Positions 1-8,187 of a DNA stretch of 19,618 nucleotides are shown here, piece by piece (position 1 is the stretch's first letter; each line of letters begins with the position of its first letter). Location of the stretch: contig CAIQPO010000081.1 of assembly GCA_903873735.1 (NCBI GenBank), positions 1 through 19,618 of the forward strand, read 5' to 3'. The notes below the pieces were generated by a model. The model did not search any database, was not told the DNA's origin, and saw only the letters and a program-made list of their open reading frames with translations. Both the position numbers and the translations under genes were made by a program. This stretch comes from Candidatus Collierbacteria bacterium (lineage in GTDB: Bacteria; Patescibacteriota; Microgenomatia; UBA1400; MFAQ01).

Positions 1-1971
1 ATAAACTCACTTTTTGAAAGAATACCTCTTACCGAGAGTGGTATCTCGGCTGCAGTTAATATTGAAAAACAGCTTACCTTATCAGACCTGAGATATATTC
101 ACGAGGCAGGCTTTAAAACTTCTGGAATATTTGAAAAACAAATTACCTCACTTTGGATTTCCAAATTCCTCCAGTCCAAAGGACTGGATGTGTCTGAAAC
201 AATTGGTTGGGCTGATCGTGTCTGCAGGAAATATCAAGACAGGGGATACGATAGTTCTCTCGAGCCAGGTGTGCGACAAAAATATGAAGATATCGATACT
301 TATTTACACAGGCATCGCCAAGAGCTAACGAACTTTATCCTTAGTCATCCTGAAATTGATTGGGAGCAAGGAGCACCTGTGATTATTGATATGGTCATCG
401 GTAGAAAACCTGAAGATATCTCCAGGTTCTTAGATACATTTTCTGAAGGACTAAATCTATCGCCAGAATTAAGCCACAAGATTCACAGATTGTTTGAACT
501 AAAAGATCTTCGCCAGGGAAGGATAGCAAGAAGATCTGTAATCTGTGGCTTGCTAGAGCTGTCTGCAGCAGATGGTGGCCGTGAGTCAGTTAGTCGGCTC
601 ATTGAAAGTGCAGACTTATCCAAAGACGATCCCAAGAGACTGCGCACTATCCTAAGAATGAAAGGTGTGGTAAATCTGCCTGAACTAATTACTGAAAATC
701 CTGTTAGATTATCAGACCTTAGAGATATTGTGGTCGATAAGGTTGCAGACATATTCTCATCAGAAATTGGGATATCGCAGGTAGACAGAGATTCTTTAGG
801 AACAAATATTGAGTATTTTATTGCTTCAGGTCTTATGGGATCATACGTGGCCCTTTCAGAAAGATACTCCCAGCTTGAAAATCCAAAATCACACTTAGTT
901 CTTAAGCAGGTGGTTGGTCAGATAGTCACAGGCAAATTCAAAGACTGGAGAAATAGTCAGGAAGCATCCAAACTCCAGCTTTCCGTAGTCGATGAAGTAG
1001 CAGCCCAAAAATGGACTTCAGAGCAGGTAAGCGAGCAAATTGAAGCGCAAGCAGAATCCACTGCCGATCTAAACAAAACAGTAAGGGCGTCTCTTTTTGA
1101 TCTCACAGGGCATTTACCATTCTCCCTTGAGAGAGTCGACCTAGAGCTTAGTGACTGCCTCTCCAGGCTTGAAAGCACTCCAGATAATGTTCGCCTACAG
1201 GAGCAGAAAATAAGGCTGCAGGGGTATAAAGAGGTTTTTGATCTAGTAAATAAAGTAAGAAAATACGATCTAGCCATTTACCCCAAAGAAAACTTAATCT
1301 CTCTGATAAGAGATCTCAATCGTCATCTTGATAATCTTTCTGCTACCCAGTCCGCGCAAGATGCTAGAGAACTCATGAGGCTTTTATCCCTAACCGACAA
1401 GTTAGAAGCTGGTGAAATCCTTACAGCCACAGATACCGATGATCCGGTTCAGCTCATAAACTCTGGTGTTTATCCCAGAGAAACATGTCAATCATGGAGG
1501 CAGGGCATGTACAACGAATGCTTGGTATCTACAATAAGTGACGCAAACAAGCGATTACTAAACGTTACTGATTCAGAAGGCCAGGTAATAGGCAGGTCCC
1601 TCATGAAACTTCTTGATCTTAAAACAGAAGATGGGGAGCCGGTACCAGCAGTGGTGCTTGAAACAATCTACACCTTAAGAGACAACGGAGCAATTAACAA
1701 AGTAATATTAAAAGCAGCAATTAAAAAAGCCAAGCAGTGCGGCCTTCCCTTGGTGTTTAGAGATTACTCACTCACTCACCTCATAGAAGATGACCCGGAT
1801 TTCTCAGATTTTAGTACTGAGGAGGTTAATCTTGGGCTAAACTCAGTAAACTCTACAGGTGAATTCGAATACAGTGATTTGTTTGGAGGTAGACTAAAAT
1901 CAGGTGAGGAGCCAAAAGGTGTTCATCCGCTCCACATATTATACTTTAGTAAACCAGATGATCAAAGTTAA
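1..1971 (+). CDS. Large, mostly helical protein of unknown function, 5' end outside window
   Basis: The frame is open from base 1 without an in-frame ATG; the first usable start, GTG at 190, has no ribosome binding site, so the gene very probably begins before the window and at least 656 codons are present. The product is charged, lacks membrane segments and looks alpha-helical, with a likely coiled stretch around the region coded by 1020-1390 (many Glu, Gln, Arg, Leu). The C-terminal part, coded at about 1471-1620, carries a compact pattern with ETCQSWR, NECL, ANKR and GQVIGRS. That pattern reminds me of a C-terminal domain seen in some large helical-repeat proteins, but I cannot name the family with confidence. 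It overlaps the next gene by 14 bases. Function unknown. Confidence 0.75.
   Translation: MNSLFERIPLTESGISAAVNIEKQLTLSDLRYIHEAGFKTSGIFEKQITSLWISKFLQSKGLDVSETIGWADRVCRKYQDRGYDSSLEPGVRQKYEDIDTYLHRHRQELTNFILSHPEIDWEQGAPVIIDMVIGRKPEDISRFLDTFSEGLNLSPELSHKIHRLFELKDLRQGRIARRSVICGLLELSAADGGRESVSRLIESADLSKDDPKRLRTILRMKGVVNLPELITENPVRLSDLRDIVVDKVADIFSSEIGISQVDRDSLGTNIEYFIASGLMGSYVALSERYSQLENPKSHLVLKQVVGQIVTGKFKDWRNSQEASKLQLSVVDEVAAQKWTSEQVSEQIEAQAESTADLNKTVRASLFDLTGHLPFSLERVDLELSDCLSRLESTPDNVRLQEQKIRLQGYKEVFDLVNKVRKYDLAIYPKENLISLIRDLNRHLDNLSATQSAQDARELMRLLSLTDKLEAGEILTATDTDDPVQLINSGVYPRETCQSWRQGMYNECLVSTISDANKRLLNVTDSEGQVIGRSLMKLLDLKTEDGEPVPAVVLETIYTLRDNGAINKVILKAAIKKAKQCGLPLVFRDYSLTHLIEDDPDFSDFSTEEVNLGLNSVNSTGEFEYSDLFGGRLKSGEEPKGVHPLHILYFSKPDDQS
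1940..1945 (+). promoter_or_regulatory. Candidate -10 box for the GT4 gene (leaderless type)
   Basis: TATACT lies inside the end of the upstream gene and stops 12 bases before ATG 1958. No clear -35 and no Shine-Dalgarno sequence is seen. Transcription would begin only a few bases before the start codon. Confidence 0.4.
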
Positions 1972-2965
1972 TCTATACAATCAAGCCAGCTCTTCGGGTA
2001 GGGGAGTGGGTTTTTATGCAGAGCTTTTAGGAAAAGCTTTAGAAGAAACAGGGCAAGTAAACCTCACCACCGACAATCCAGACATAGTCCACTACCCCTT
2101 CTTTGATCTTTTTTATCCCACCCTTCCTCTCAAAAAAGACAAACCCACCATCGTCACCATCCACGATCTCACTCCGCTTGTTTTCCCAGAGCTTTATCCA
2201 AAAGGTGTAAAAGGCAACATCTCCCTTCTTCGCCAGTGGTTATCCCTCCAAAATGTCGCAGCGATTATCACCGACTCGGAAAACTCCAAAAAAGATATTG
2301 TGAAGTACTTCAGAATATCACCCCAAAAAATCCATGTCACCCTGCTGTCTGTAGATCCAGCGTATGCCAAAGCACCATCATCAAAAGAAATCGCCCTTGT
2401 CAAAGACAAATTCAATTTACCCGATAAATTCATCCTGACTGTAGCCGGTGGCCCTAACCCAAATAAAAACCTTCCCAAGCTTGCAGAAGCCACCAAGAAT
2501 CTAGGTATTCCTCTAGTAATTACCGGTAGGGGCATGCTTCAAGAAGTTAGCGAGCCAGTGCACCCAGAGCTAAAAGACTTACCCATTCTCAAAAAATACC
2601 CTCACATAATCTTCCCCGGTTTTGTCGCCACCCCAGATTTAAATTGTATGTATCGTTTGGCCACTGCCTACTGCCAGCCATCTCTTTACGAAGGTTTTGG
2701 TATGCCAGTTTTGGAAGCCATGTTTGCCAAATGTTTGGTAGTTAGCTCAAACTCCTCCAGTTTGCCAGAGATTTACTCACCCAGCACCATCAACTTCAAG
2801 CCAGAGAACCAAGTCGAGATGGAAGCAGCACTAGATAGAGCTATTCACGTATCAGCCTCTGAAAAAGCCAGGCTAATAAAAGAAGCTGAAGCCAAAGCCG
2901 AGCAGTTCACCTGGGAGCGTACCGCCAGCGCCACCATCGAAGTTTACAAGCGCAGTCTAAAGTAA
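1958..2965 (+). CDS. GT4-family glycosyltransferase
   Basis: A 335-residue GT-B fold glycosyltransferase, likely to add a hexose from a nucleotide sugar to a cell-surface glycan or lipid carrier at the inner face of the membrane. The N-terminal half has the acceptor-side loop SSSGRGVGFY (residues 11-20) and TIHDLTPL (67-74). The C-terminal half has the donor-side hallmark EGFGMPVLE (245-253), the E-x7-E motif of family GT4, preceded by the GGPNPNKNL stretch (164-172). The start at ATG 1958 is chosen because the protein aligns from its first beta strand; an 18-codon longer frame from 1904 would only overlap the upstream gene further. No ribosome binding site precedes it. The stop codon abuts that of the convergent gene. 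Sugar specificity cannot be told. Confidence 0.85.
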   Translation: MIKVNLYNQASSSGRGVGFYAELLGKALEETGQVNLTTDNPDIVHYPFFDLFYPTLPLKKDKPTIVTIHDLTPLVFPELYPKGVKGNISLLRQWLSLQNVAAIITDSENSKKDIVKYFRISPQKIHVTLLSVDPAYAKAPSSKEIALVKDKFNLPDKFILTVAGGPNPNKNLPKLAEATKNLGIPLVITGRGMLQEVSEPVHPELKDLPILKKYPHIIFPGFVATPDLNCMYRLATAYCQPSLYEGFGMPVLEAMFAKCLVVSSNSSSLPEIYSPSTINFKPENQVEMEAALDRAIHVSASEKARLIKEAEAKAEQFTWERTASATIEVYKRSLK

Positions 2966-4375
2966 TTACTTGGTCAGTAGTTTGAGCTTCAATTTCTCAC
3001 TGCATCTATACTCTCCAACTTCTTTTGACTTTCCGAATAGAGTCAGTTCATTAAAGGCAGTTTGCCCATGATAGTAATTTGAGTCCTCCAAGATGACAGA
3101 CATCAGCTTCGCCTGATCCGGTTGGGTATCGATATTTCTTACCTGGCAGCCATTCTTCTTGAGTAAATATCTATATTCATATCCAGTATGGAAATTATGC
3201 TTACTCGACTGTACCGACACATACATAGGCTCTTTCTCTCTTTCGCAAATTCTCTGAAAGCAATCCTCAATTTTATCCACCTGCATCTCTGCAGCAACAA
3301 AGTACTTAGTTGTAGTCAAAGGGCTTACCCAAATTAACCCCACAAAGGCAAATACTAGTCTGTACCTCCAGGATTCAGTTCCAACAAAGCACGCAATCAC
3401 TGCTACCACTCCCAAAATATAATGACTGTGAATAGCCATCTTTGAGGCCATCATCAGCACCACCCCAACCAAAAAAGTGAAATAGCACAAATATCTAAAT
3501 GTTTTTTTATCACGAGCTCTAATCACTACCAATGCAATCGCAACGAATAATATCATTCTCAACACGTTAAATATTTGGTTGTCATACATCACCACAAAAT
3601 CCAAAAACCTATCGAAATTTTGCAACAAGGTAAATTGTTTTGTGCCTAGCCATCCACCATTTAATATGGATTTTGTAATTAAAAAGCCATGACGTATTTC
3701 AAACACCAGGGTGGGTAAATTAAACCAAATCATAAAAGCCACAAATGATGTCAAAGGTTTTACGGTGAGTTTCCTAAAAAATACAAATAGATAAATAATC
3801 ATCGCTCCCGGGAATACCACAATCGGAAAATGCAGCGACACCGCCAAACCTGAAAATAACCCAAATGCCAGAAGCCTCGTTCTTGTCTGTTTTTGAATAT
3901 ATAAATAAAGAGACACCAAAGAGCCTATCAAAAGTGGCGGTCCAAAAGAAGGATTCCACACGCTTCTCGATTGCTCCACTATTAGCGGATATACAAAAAG
4001 CATCCCAAAGCTAAACATCCAAACCGTAAGTAGCTTATCTTTCCTCAAGATCCACAATCCCATCCAAAAAAACATTAGCCAAAATACCGCCAAGGTAATA
4101 TTTGGGCTAAACACACTTCCACCGCTGACAAGAAATGCCGGATACAGAATATAAAAATAATAAGCACTTTGGTTAAGGGGCATGGCACTCGTTTGTGGGC
4201 CAAGAAGTGGAGGTTTGCCGCTATCTCTCCAGTCAGCAAGCACCATCATATCTCTTCCTGGGTCTCCGCCAAAAACGAAAGAATTGCTTAAGTTGAAAAA
4301 TCTCAAATACAAAAACAAAACCGACAAAACCAATCCCACAATCACTACCCAATATCTTTTTAAAAAAGAAATCAT
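2966..4375 (-). CDS. Multi-spanning GT-C-like membrane protein (ArnT/PMT type)
   Basis: A 469-residue protein with about ten hydrophobic segments and a soluble C-terminal tail of about 100 residues. After the first segment comes GGDPGRD (residues 36-42) in the first outer loop. Acidic residues in this position are the catalytic feature of GT-C glycosyltransferases that use lipid-linked sugar donors (ArnT, PMT, GT39/GT83-like). It probably transfers a sugar from polyprenyl phosphate outside the cytoplasmic membrane; this is by architecture only, and the substrate is unknown. It is convergent with the GT4 gene, with the two stop codons directly adjacent, and divergent from the flippase gene with 36 bp between start codons. 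Members of this class are common in glycan loci, which fits the neighbours. Confidence 0.65.
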   Translation of the reverse strand: MISFLKRYWVVIVGLVLSVLFLYLRFFNLSNSFVFGGDPGRDMMVLADWRDSGKPPLLGPQTSAMPLNQSAYYFYILYPAFLVSGGSVFSPNITLAVFWLMFFWMGLWILRKDKLLTVWMFSFGMLFVYPLIVEQSRSVWNPSFGPPLLIGSLVSLYLYIQKQTRTRLLAFGLFSGLAVSLHFPIVVFPGAMIIYLFVFFRKLTVKPLTSFVAFMIWFNLPTLVFEIRHGFLITKSILNGGWLGTKQFTLLQNFDRFLDFVVMYDNQIFNVLRMILFVAIALVVIRARDKKTFRYLCYFTFLVGVVLMMASKMAIHSHYILGVVAVIACFVGTESWRYRLVFAFVGLIWVSPLTTTKYFVAAEMQVDKIEDCFQRICEREKEPMYVSVQSSKHNFHTGYEYRYLLKKNGCQVRNIDTQPDQAKLMSVILEDSNYYHGQTAFNELTLFGKSKEVGEYRCSEKLKLKLLTK

Positions 4376-4380
4376 AGCTA

Positions 4381-4386
4381 ATTGTA
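4381..4386 (-). promoter_or_regulatory. Candidate -10 box for the GT-C-like gene
   Basis: On the minus strand the hexamer is TACAAT, ending 5 bases before the ATG at 4375. There is no Shine-Dalgarno sequence, so a leaderless or nearly leaderless mRNA is suggested. It shares a 36-bp divergent spacer with the flippase promoter. Confidence 0.4.
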
Positions 4387-4399
4387 ACCTGCTCTAGTG

Positions 4400-4405
4400 T
4401 AGACT
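4400..4405 (+). promoter_or_regulatory. Candidate -10 box for the flippase gene
   Basis: TAGACT preceded by TG ends 6 bases before GTG 4412. No ribosome binding site is seen. The mRNA would start at or next to the start codon. Confidence 0.35.
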
Positions 4406-4411
4406 AATAAT

Positions 4412-5668
4412 GTGAAGCGAATTTACCATGCTTTATCTAGTCGTACAGCCATTTCCACAGCCATTTATTATGCAGTGAGCTTCGGTCTTAATGTCCTTCG
4501 CTATCTTTTCCACCTCATCCTTATGCGCTTTCTTTCTCCAGGGGAGTATGGTGAATTCCTATCGTATTTATCTCTCACATATCTAATTGGCATCCCCACC
4601 GGCACTCTAGGCAACATAGTTACAAAATATGTTTCAGAATTCAGAGGCAAATCAGACCTCACCTCGATAAATCAATTTTTCTACTTCATCCTAAAATCTG
4701 TTTTCCCCATTACTACCATTCTCGCTCTTCTCATGGTCGTTTTTTCCCAGCACTTGGCCACTTTTTTCAAAGCCAGCCCGCTTGCCTTTATGGTACTAGG
4801 AGTTAGTCTTTTTATCTCCATCTTCTCCACCCTTATCAGCTCATATCTTGTTGCTTTTCAAAGATTTATCTTTCAGTCCTTTGTCGGTCTCTTGTCAGTC
4901 ATCCTAAACATGATTCTGGCGGTAGTTTTCATCAATCTCCATCTATCTGCTACTGGTGCTGTCCTTGCCCAGCTCGTCACCGGCATAATTACCACCTTGA
5001 TTATCTTCTTCGCCATCAAGCCATCAATCATTCCCCAGGATAAATCCACCAAAAAGTTCAGCCTCAATCTCTTCGAATTCACCGGCTTCAGCTTTATCTT
5101 TTCACTTGGCACTATGTCGCTTCTCTCTACCGATGTTTTGGTAGTAAGAGCCTTAGTAGACCAGCACATTTCTGGAGTCTATTCATCTCTTTCTATTCTA
5201 GGCAGAATGATTCTTTTCGGCCTCCTTCCCATCTCTGCTCTCATTCTCCCACTGGCCACACATAGATTTTCAGCCACAGGTGATGCCTCCAAAATATTCG
5301 GCAAGCTTTTACTTGCCATGTTCACTCTAGGCATGATTGGAGTGTCCATTTTTGGTCTATTTCCCGAGCTTATCGTCGGTCTACTTTCAGGTCAAGCGTA
5401 TCTCTCTGCCGCCTCATTCTTGCCCCCATTTGCCCTTTCCATGTTTTTCTTTGCCCTATCGCAGTTCCTTCTAAGCTACAGCATGGCCACAAACAGATCG
5501 AGCTCAAATTACCTTCTACTAATAGCCACTCTTGCCCAGCCAATGATTATCTTCACACTAAAACACTCACTTGCAGGCATAATCTACGGACAGCTAGTGC
5601 TTCACGTGATGCTCCTTCTTGCCTTGTCGATATTTCTGATTCTCAAGAGGCCTTTGAAGGTCAGCTGA
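4412..5668 (+). CDS. Wzx-like polysaccharide flippase (MOP superfamily)
   Basis: A 418-residue membrane protein with about 12 hydrophobic segments, the usual length and build of polysaccharide biosynthesis exporters of the MOP (MATE-like) superfamily. The N terminus has the typical order of an amphipathic start, a first segment, and LMRFLSPGEYGEFLSYLSL, as in Wzx/RfbX proteins where the first helix is followed by a conserved R-x-L-x-P-x-x-Y/F-G loop. It would flip lipid-linked glycan units across the inner membrane, in line with the glycosyltransferases nearby. The start is GTG: an ATG two bases upstream is out of frame and runs straight into TGA. It has no Shine-Dalgarno sequence. Substrate unknown. 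Confidence 0.8.
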   Translation: MKRIYHALSSRTAISTAIYYAVSFGLNVLRYLFHLILMRFLSPGEYGEFLSYLSLTYLIGIPTGTLGNIVTKYVSEFRGKSDLTSINQFFYFILKSVFPITTILALLMVVFSQHLATFFKASPLAFMVLGVSLFISIFSTLISSYLVAFQRFIFQSFVGLLSVILNMILAVVFINLHLSATGAVLAQLVTGIITTLIIFFAIKPSIIPQDKSTKKFSLNLFEFTGFSFIFSLGTMSLLSTDVLVVRALVDQHISGVYSSLSILGRMILFGLLPISALILPLATHRFSATGDASKIFGKLLLAMFTLGMIGVSIFGLFPELIVGLLSGQAYLSAASFLPPFALSMFFFALSQFLLSYSMATNRSSSNYLLLIATLAQPMIIFTLKHSLAGIIYGQLVLHVMLLLALSIFLILKRPLKVS

Positions 5669-5683
5669 TGTAAAATATTAGCT
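5663..5683. promoter_or_regulatory. Imperfect 21-bp dyad over the metal-transporter promoter
   Basis: AGCTGAT (5663-5669), seven bases, then ATTAGCT (5677-5683): the arms match at six of seven positions. The dyad covers the flippase stop codon and the candidate -10 box (5671-5676) and ends just before the start codon. Position and size would suit a metal-responsive repressor (Fur/Zur or DtxR/MntR type), but which one cannot be told. Confidence 0.35.
5671..5676 (+). promoter_or_regulatory. Candidate -10 box of the znu-like operon
   Basis: TAAAAT ends 9 bases before ATG 5686, without a Shine-Dalgarno sequence, again pointing to a leaderless message. Confidence 0.4.
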
Positions 5684-5685
5684 AT

Positions 5686-6612
5686 ATGAATATGAAGAAG
5701 TTGTTGGCAGCTCTATTTATTGTCGCCATTCTCGCCGTTGCTGCAGTCATAATTTTCCGCCAAAAAATTTCTCCTTCAAAAAATTCCCAAAACTCATCAA
5801 AAATTCTTGTCACTTCTACCATCTACCCCTTAAGTCAGCTGGCTACACACACAGGGGGAGACCTAATAACCTCCAAAACAATTGTTCCATCCGGCGTAGA
5901 GCCTCACGACTTCGATCCCAAGCCTCAAGATCTTGTGGATGTATTTGAATCAAAGGTATTCATCCATTCAGGCACTGCACTTGAACCTTGGGTAGAAAAA
6001 ATCAGGGCTGATCTTGAGTCCAGAGGTGTAGTCATGGTTGATGCATCAAAGGGCTTGAACCTAATTAAAGGTAATGATGGAGTCGATCCTCATTACTGGC
6101 TAGATCCTGTATTGTTTCAGCAGAGTGCCATCACCGTCCGCAACGCACTTTTGGCAGCAGACCCCTCACGTTCATCTGACTACAAACTAAACTCCGACAA
6201 GTTCATCGCTAAGCTTATCGAGCTCGACAATGCTTACAAAAAAAAGCTTTTCAGCTGCAACCAAGACACAGTCGTTGTTTCCCATAATGTCCTTGCCTAT
6301 CTAGCCAATCGCTACAAATTCAAAGTCAGATCAATCACCGGACTCTCACCCAACGAAGAAGCCACTTCACAATCGATTGCTGATACAGTCGAGCTGCTAA
6401 AAACCAACAATATCCGCTTTGTATTAGCCGAGTCTCTCATGCCCTCAAAATATGCCGACACCCTTGCCAAGGAAGCCGCAGTAAAAACCTTACTCTTTAA
6501 TCCTCTAGAGGGACTTACCAAGGAAGAGGTCCAGCAAAACGCCGATTATTTTTCCGTTCAGTATTTCAATATCAACACTTTAGCCACAGCCCTAGAATGT
6601 CTGAAGTCTTAG
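5686..6612 (+). CDS. znuA: Metal ABC transporter substrate-binding protein (ZnuA/TroA type)
   Basis: A 308-residue cluster A-I (PF01297) metal-binding protein that captures Zn2+ or Mn2+ outside the membrane for the ABC importer coded next. Residues 5-24 form one hydrophobic segment without an obvious lipobox cysteine, so it is either a cleaved signal or a membrane anchor. Likely metal ligands are His74 (GVEPHDFDPKP), His136 (DPHYWLDP) and His200 (VVSHNVLAY), with Glu249 near. The last position, usually Asp in a DPL motif, is Asn272 here (FNPLEGL), so three His without the Asp favour a zinc-type site; this is inference. The His-rich loop of enteric ZnuA is absent. It overlaps the ATPase gene by 16 bases. 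Confidence 0.85.
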   Translation: MNMKKLLAALFIVAILAVAAVIIFRQKISPSKNSQNSSKILVTSTIYPLSQLATHTGGDLITSKTIVPSGVEPHDFDPKPQDLVDVFESKVFIHSGTALEPWVEKIRADLESRGVVMVDASKGLNLIKGNDGVDPHYWLDPVLFQQSAITVRNALLAADPSRSSDYKLNSDKFIAKLIELDNAYKKKLFSCNQDTVVVSHNVLAYLANRYKFKVRSITGLSPNEEATSQSIADTVELLKTNNIRFVLAESLMPSKYADTLAKEAAVKTLLFNPLEGLTKEEVQQNADYFSVQYFNINTLATALECLKS

Positions 6613-7316
6613 TCTGTCTAAAAGACATCCATTTTGCCTACAACAGAGAGCTAGTTCTCGAGGATATCGACCTGCACATCGAAAGAGGTAGTTATCTTGG
6701 GCTTTTAGGTCCAAATGGCTCTGGTAAATCCACACTTTTAAAGATAATTCTAGGCTTAATTAAGCCTCAAAAAGGAGAAGTTGAGCTCTTCGGCCAGCCA
6801 CAAAACAAATTCAAAGATCACTTTAAAATTGGTTACGTTCCCCAAAAAGCTACCCAAATTCAATCGCAATTTCCTATAAGTGTCGAAGAGGTCATCAGCC
6901 TTACTGCTGTATCCAAAAAGGCAGCGCATCAAGCTCTCACCAAAGTAGGTATGTACTCACACCGCACACGCCTCATCACCGAGCTTAGTGGGGGAGAACA
7001 GCAGCGTGTTTTTATTGCCAAAGCACTGGCCGCGAGCCCTGAAATACTCCTCCTGGATGAGCCCACAGTTGGCATCGACAATGAATCTCAAAAAGACTTT
7101 TATAGTCTCCTTCGCGAGCTCAATAAAGAAGGTCTCACCATTGTCATCGTTTCCCACGACACCGAAGATATCATCAAAGAGGTATCGAGAGTGGTTTGTG
7201 TTAATCGCCGCCTAGTCTGCCATGTTTCTCCCAAGGAATTCATAGAAGGTCATTTCCAGGATGAGCTGTACGGCGACGATAGGAAAAAAATTATTCATCA
7301 TCACAGTCATGCTTGA
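6597..7316 (+). CDS. znuC: Metal ABC transporter ATP-binding protein (ZnuC type)
   Basis: A 239-residue ABC ATPase that powers the metal importer from the cytoplasmic side. Visible motifs in order: Walker A GPNGSGKST (38-46), Q-loop around Gln83 (VPQKATQ), signature LSGGEQQR (130-137), Walker B ILLLDEP (150-156), D-loop region TVGID, and H-loop SHD (186-188). The end is histidine-rich (HHHSHA), which might bind metal. The start codon sits inside the end of the binding-protein gene and the stop overlaps the permease start by 8 bases, so the three genes are translationally coupled in one operon. Metal specificity follows the binding protein and is not set by this subunit. Confidence 0.9.
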   Translation: MSEVLVCLKDIHFAYNRELVLEDIDLHIERGSYLGLLGPNGSGKSTLLKIILGLIKPQKGEVELFGQPQNKFKDHFKIGYVPQKATQIQSQFPISVEEVISLTAVSKKAAHQALTKVGMYSHRTRLITELSGGEQQRVFIAKALAASPEILLLDEPTVGIDNESQKDFYSLLRELNKEGLTIVIVSHDTEDIIKEVSRVVCVNRRLVCHVSPKEFIEGHFQDELYGDDRKKIIHHHSHA

Positions 7317-8115
7317 TATTTTTAATTATTCTTTTATGGTTCGAGCCTTTGCAGCTGGGCTTGTTATCGGCACTATTGCTCCACTAATAGGCACCTTTTT
7401 AGTAGCTCGTCGCTTTTCCCTAATTGCCGACACTCTCGGTCATGTTTCCCTTGCTGGTATTGCTCTTGGTCTCCTCCTTCACGTAAATCCCATTATCACC
7501 GCTATGATGGCTTCTATTCTGATAGCACTAGTAGTCGACAAAATTCGCCAAAACAAAATCGTTTCTGGAGAGTCAGCTTTAGCTATGTTGTTATCTGGTG
7601 GCTTGGCTTTGGCAATAGTTCTGGTAGGCTTAGCGAGAGGCTTTAATGTCGATCTTTTCTCCTACCTCTTTGGCTCAATTACCACCATCAGGTCAGAAGA
7701 TCTAATGATTATTTTGCCGGTTGGAATTGCAGTAGCTATCACGATCCTGGTTTTTTACAAGCAGCTCCTCTACATCTCCTTCGACGAAGATGGGGCTAGA
7801 GTATCTGGTGTAAATGTAAATGCCCTAAACATGATGCTCATGATTCTTACCGCCATCACCGTTTCCCTTTCTATCAGAATTATCGGCTCACTCTTGATTG
7901 GTGCGCTCCTAGTGATTCCAGTCACTTCCGCATCTCAAATTTCCAGGAACTTCAAACAATCAATAATTCTGTCCATAATATTTAGTCTTGTTTCCGTAAC
8001 CATAGGCTTATTCATTAGCTTCTATGCTAATCTTCCTGCCGGCGGTACAGTTGTACTAATCTCTTTAGTCATCTTCATTTTTTCTTATTTGTTCAGAATA
8101 CTGAAGTTGGCATAA
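7309..8115 (+). CDS. znuB: Metal ABC transporter permease (ZnuB type)
   Basis: A 268-residue ABC-3 family permease with about eight hydrophobic segments. It has the family pattern VARRFSLIADTLGHVSLAGIAL in its N-terminal third (split here as a description: R-R-F-S-L followed by D-T-L-G-H-V-S-L-A-G), the loop that contacts the ATPase, and a later SGVNVNALN region. ATG 7309 is preferred because it matches the usual family start and lies in the ATGCTTGA overlap with the ATPase stop; an upstream in-frame ATG at 7261 would add 16 residues read within the ATPase gene. No terminator follows; the first promoter of the array begins about 15 bases after the stop. Confidence 0.88.
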   Translation: MLDIFNYSFMVRAFAAGLVIGTIAPLIGTFLVARRFSLIADTLGHVSLAGIALGLLLHVNPIITAMMASILIALVVDKIRQNKIVSGESALAMLLSGGLALAIVLVGLARGFNVDLFSYLFGSITTIRSEDLMIILPVGIAVAITILVFYKQLLYISFDEDGARVSGVNVNALNMMLMILTAITVSLSIRIIGSLLIGALLVIPVTSASQISRNFKQSIILSIIFSLVSVTIGLFISFYANLPAGGTVVLISLVIFIFSYLFRILKLA

Positions 8116-8130
8116 TAGCCCTATAGATTA

Positions 8131-8139
8131 TGCTATAAT
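8131..8139 (+). promoter_or_regulatory. Array promoter 1 (extended -10)
   Basis: TGCTATAAT is a perfect extended -10. No good -35 is placed at 17 bp, but the CCTATAG element occurs at 8120-8126. Confidence 0.65.
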
Positions 8140-8187
8140 TCACACACCAATTAGGTGTACTTTTCCATATCCAAGGAGGATTCAGCT

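Noticed and set aside
8155..8187. GTG start for the GNAT gene
   Set aside because: It lies before the AAGGAGG site that serves ATG 8188.
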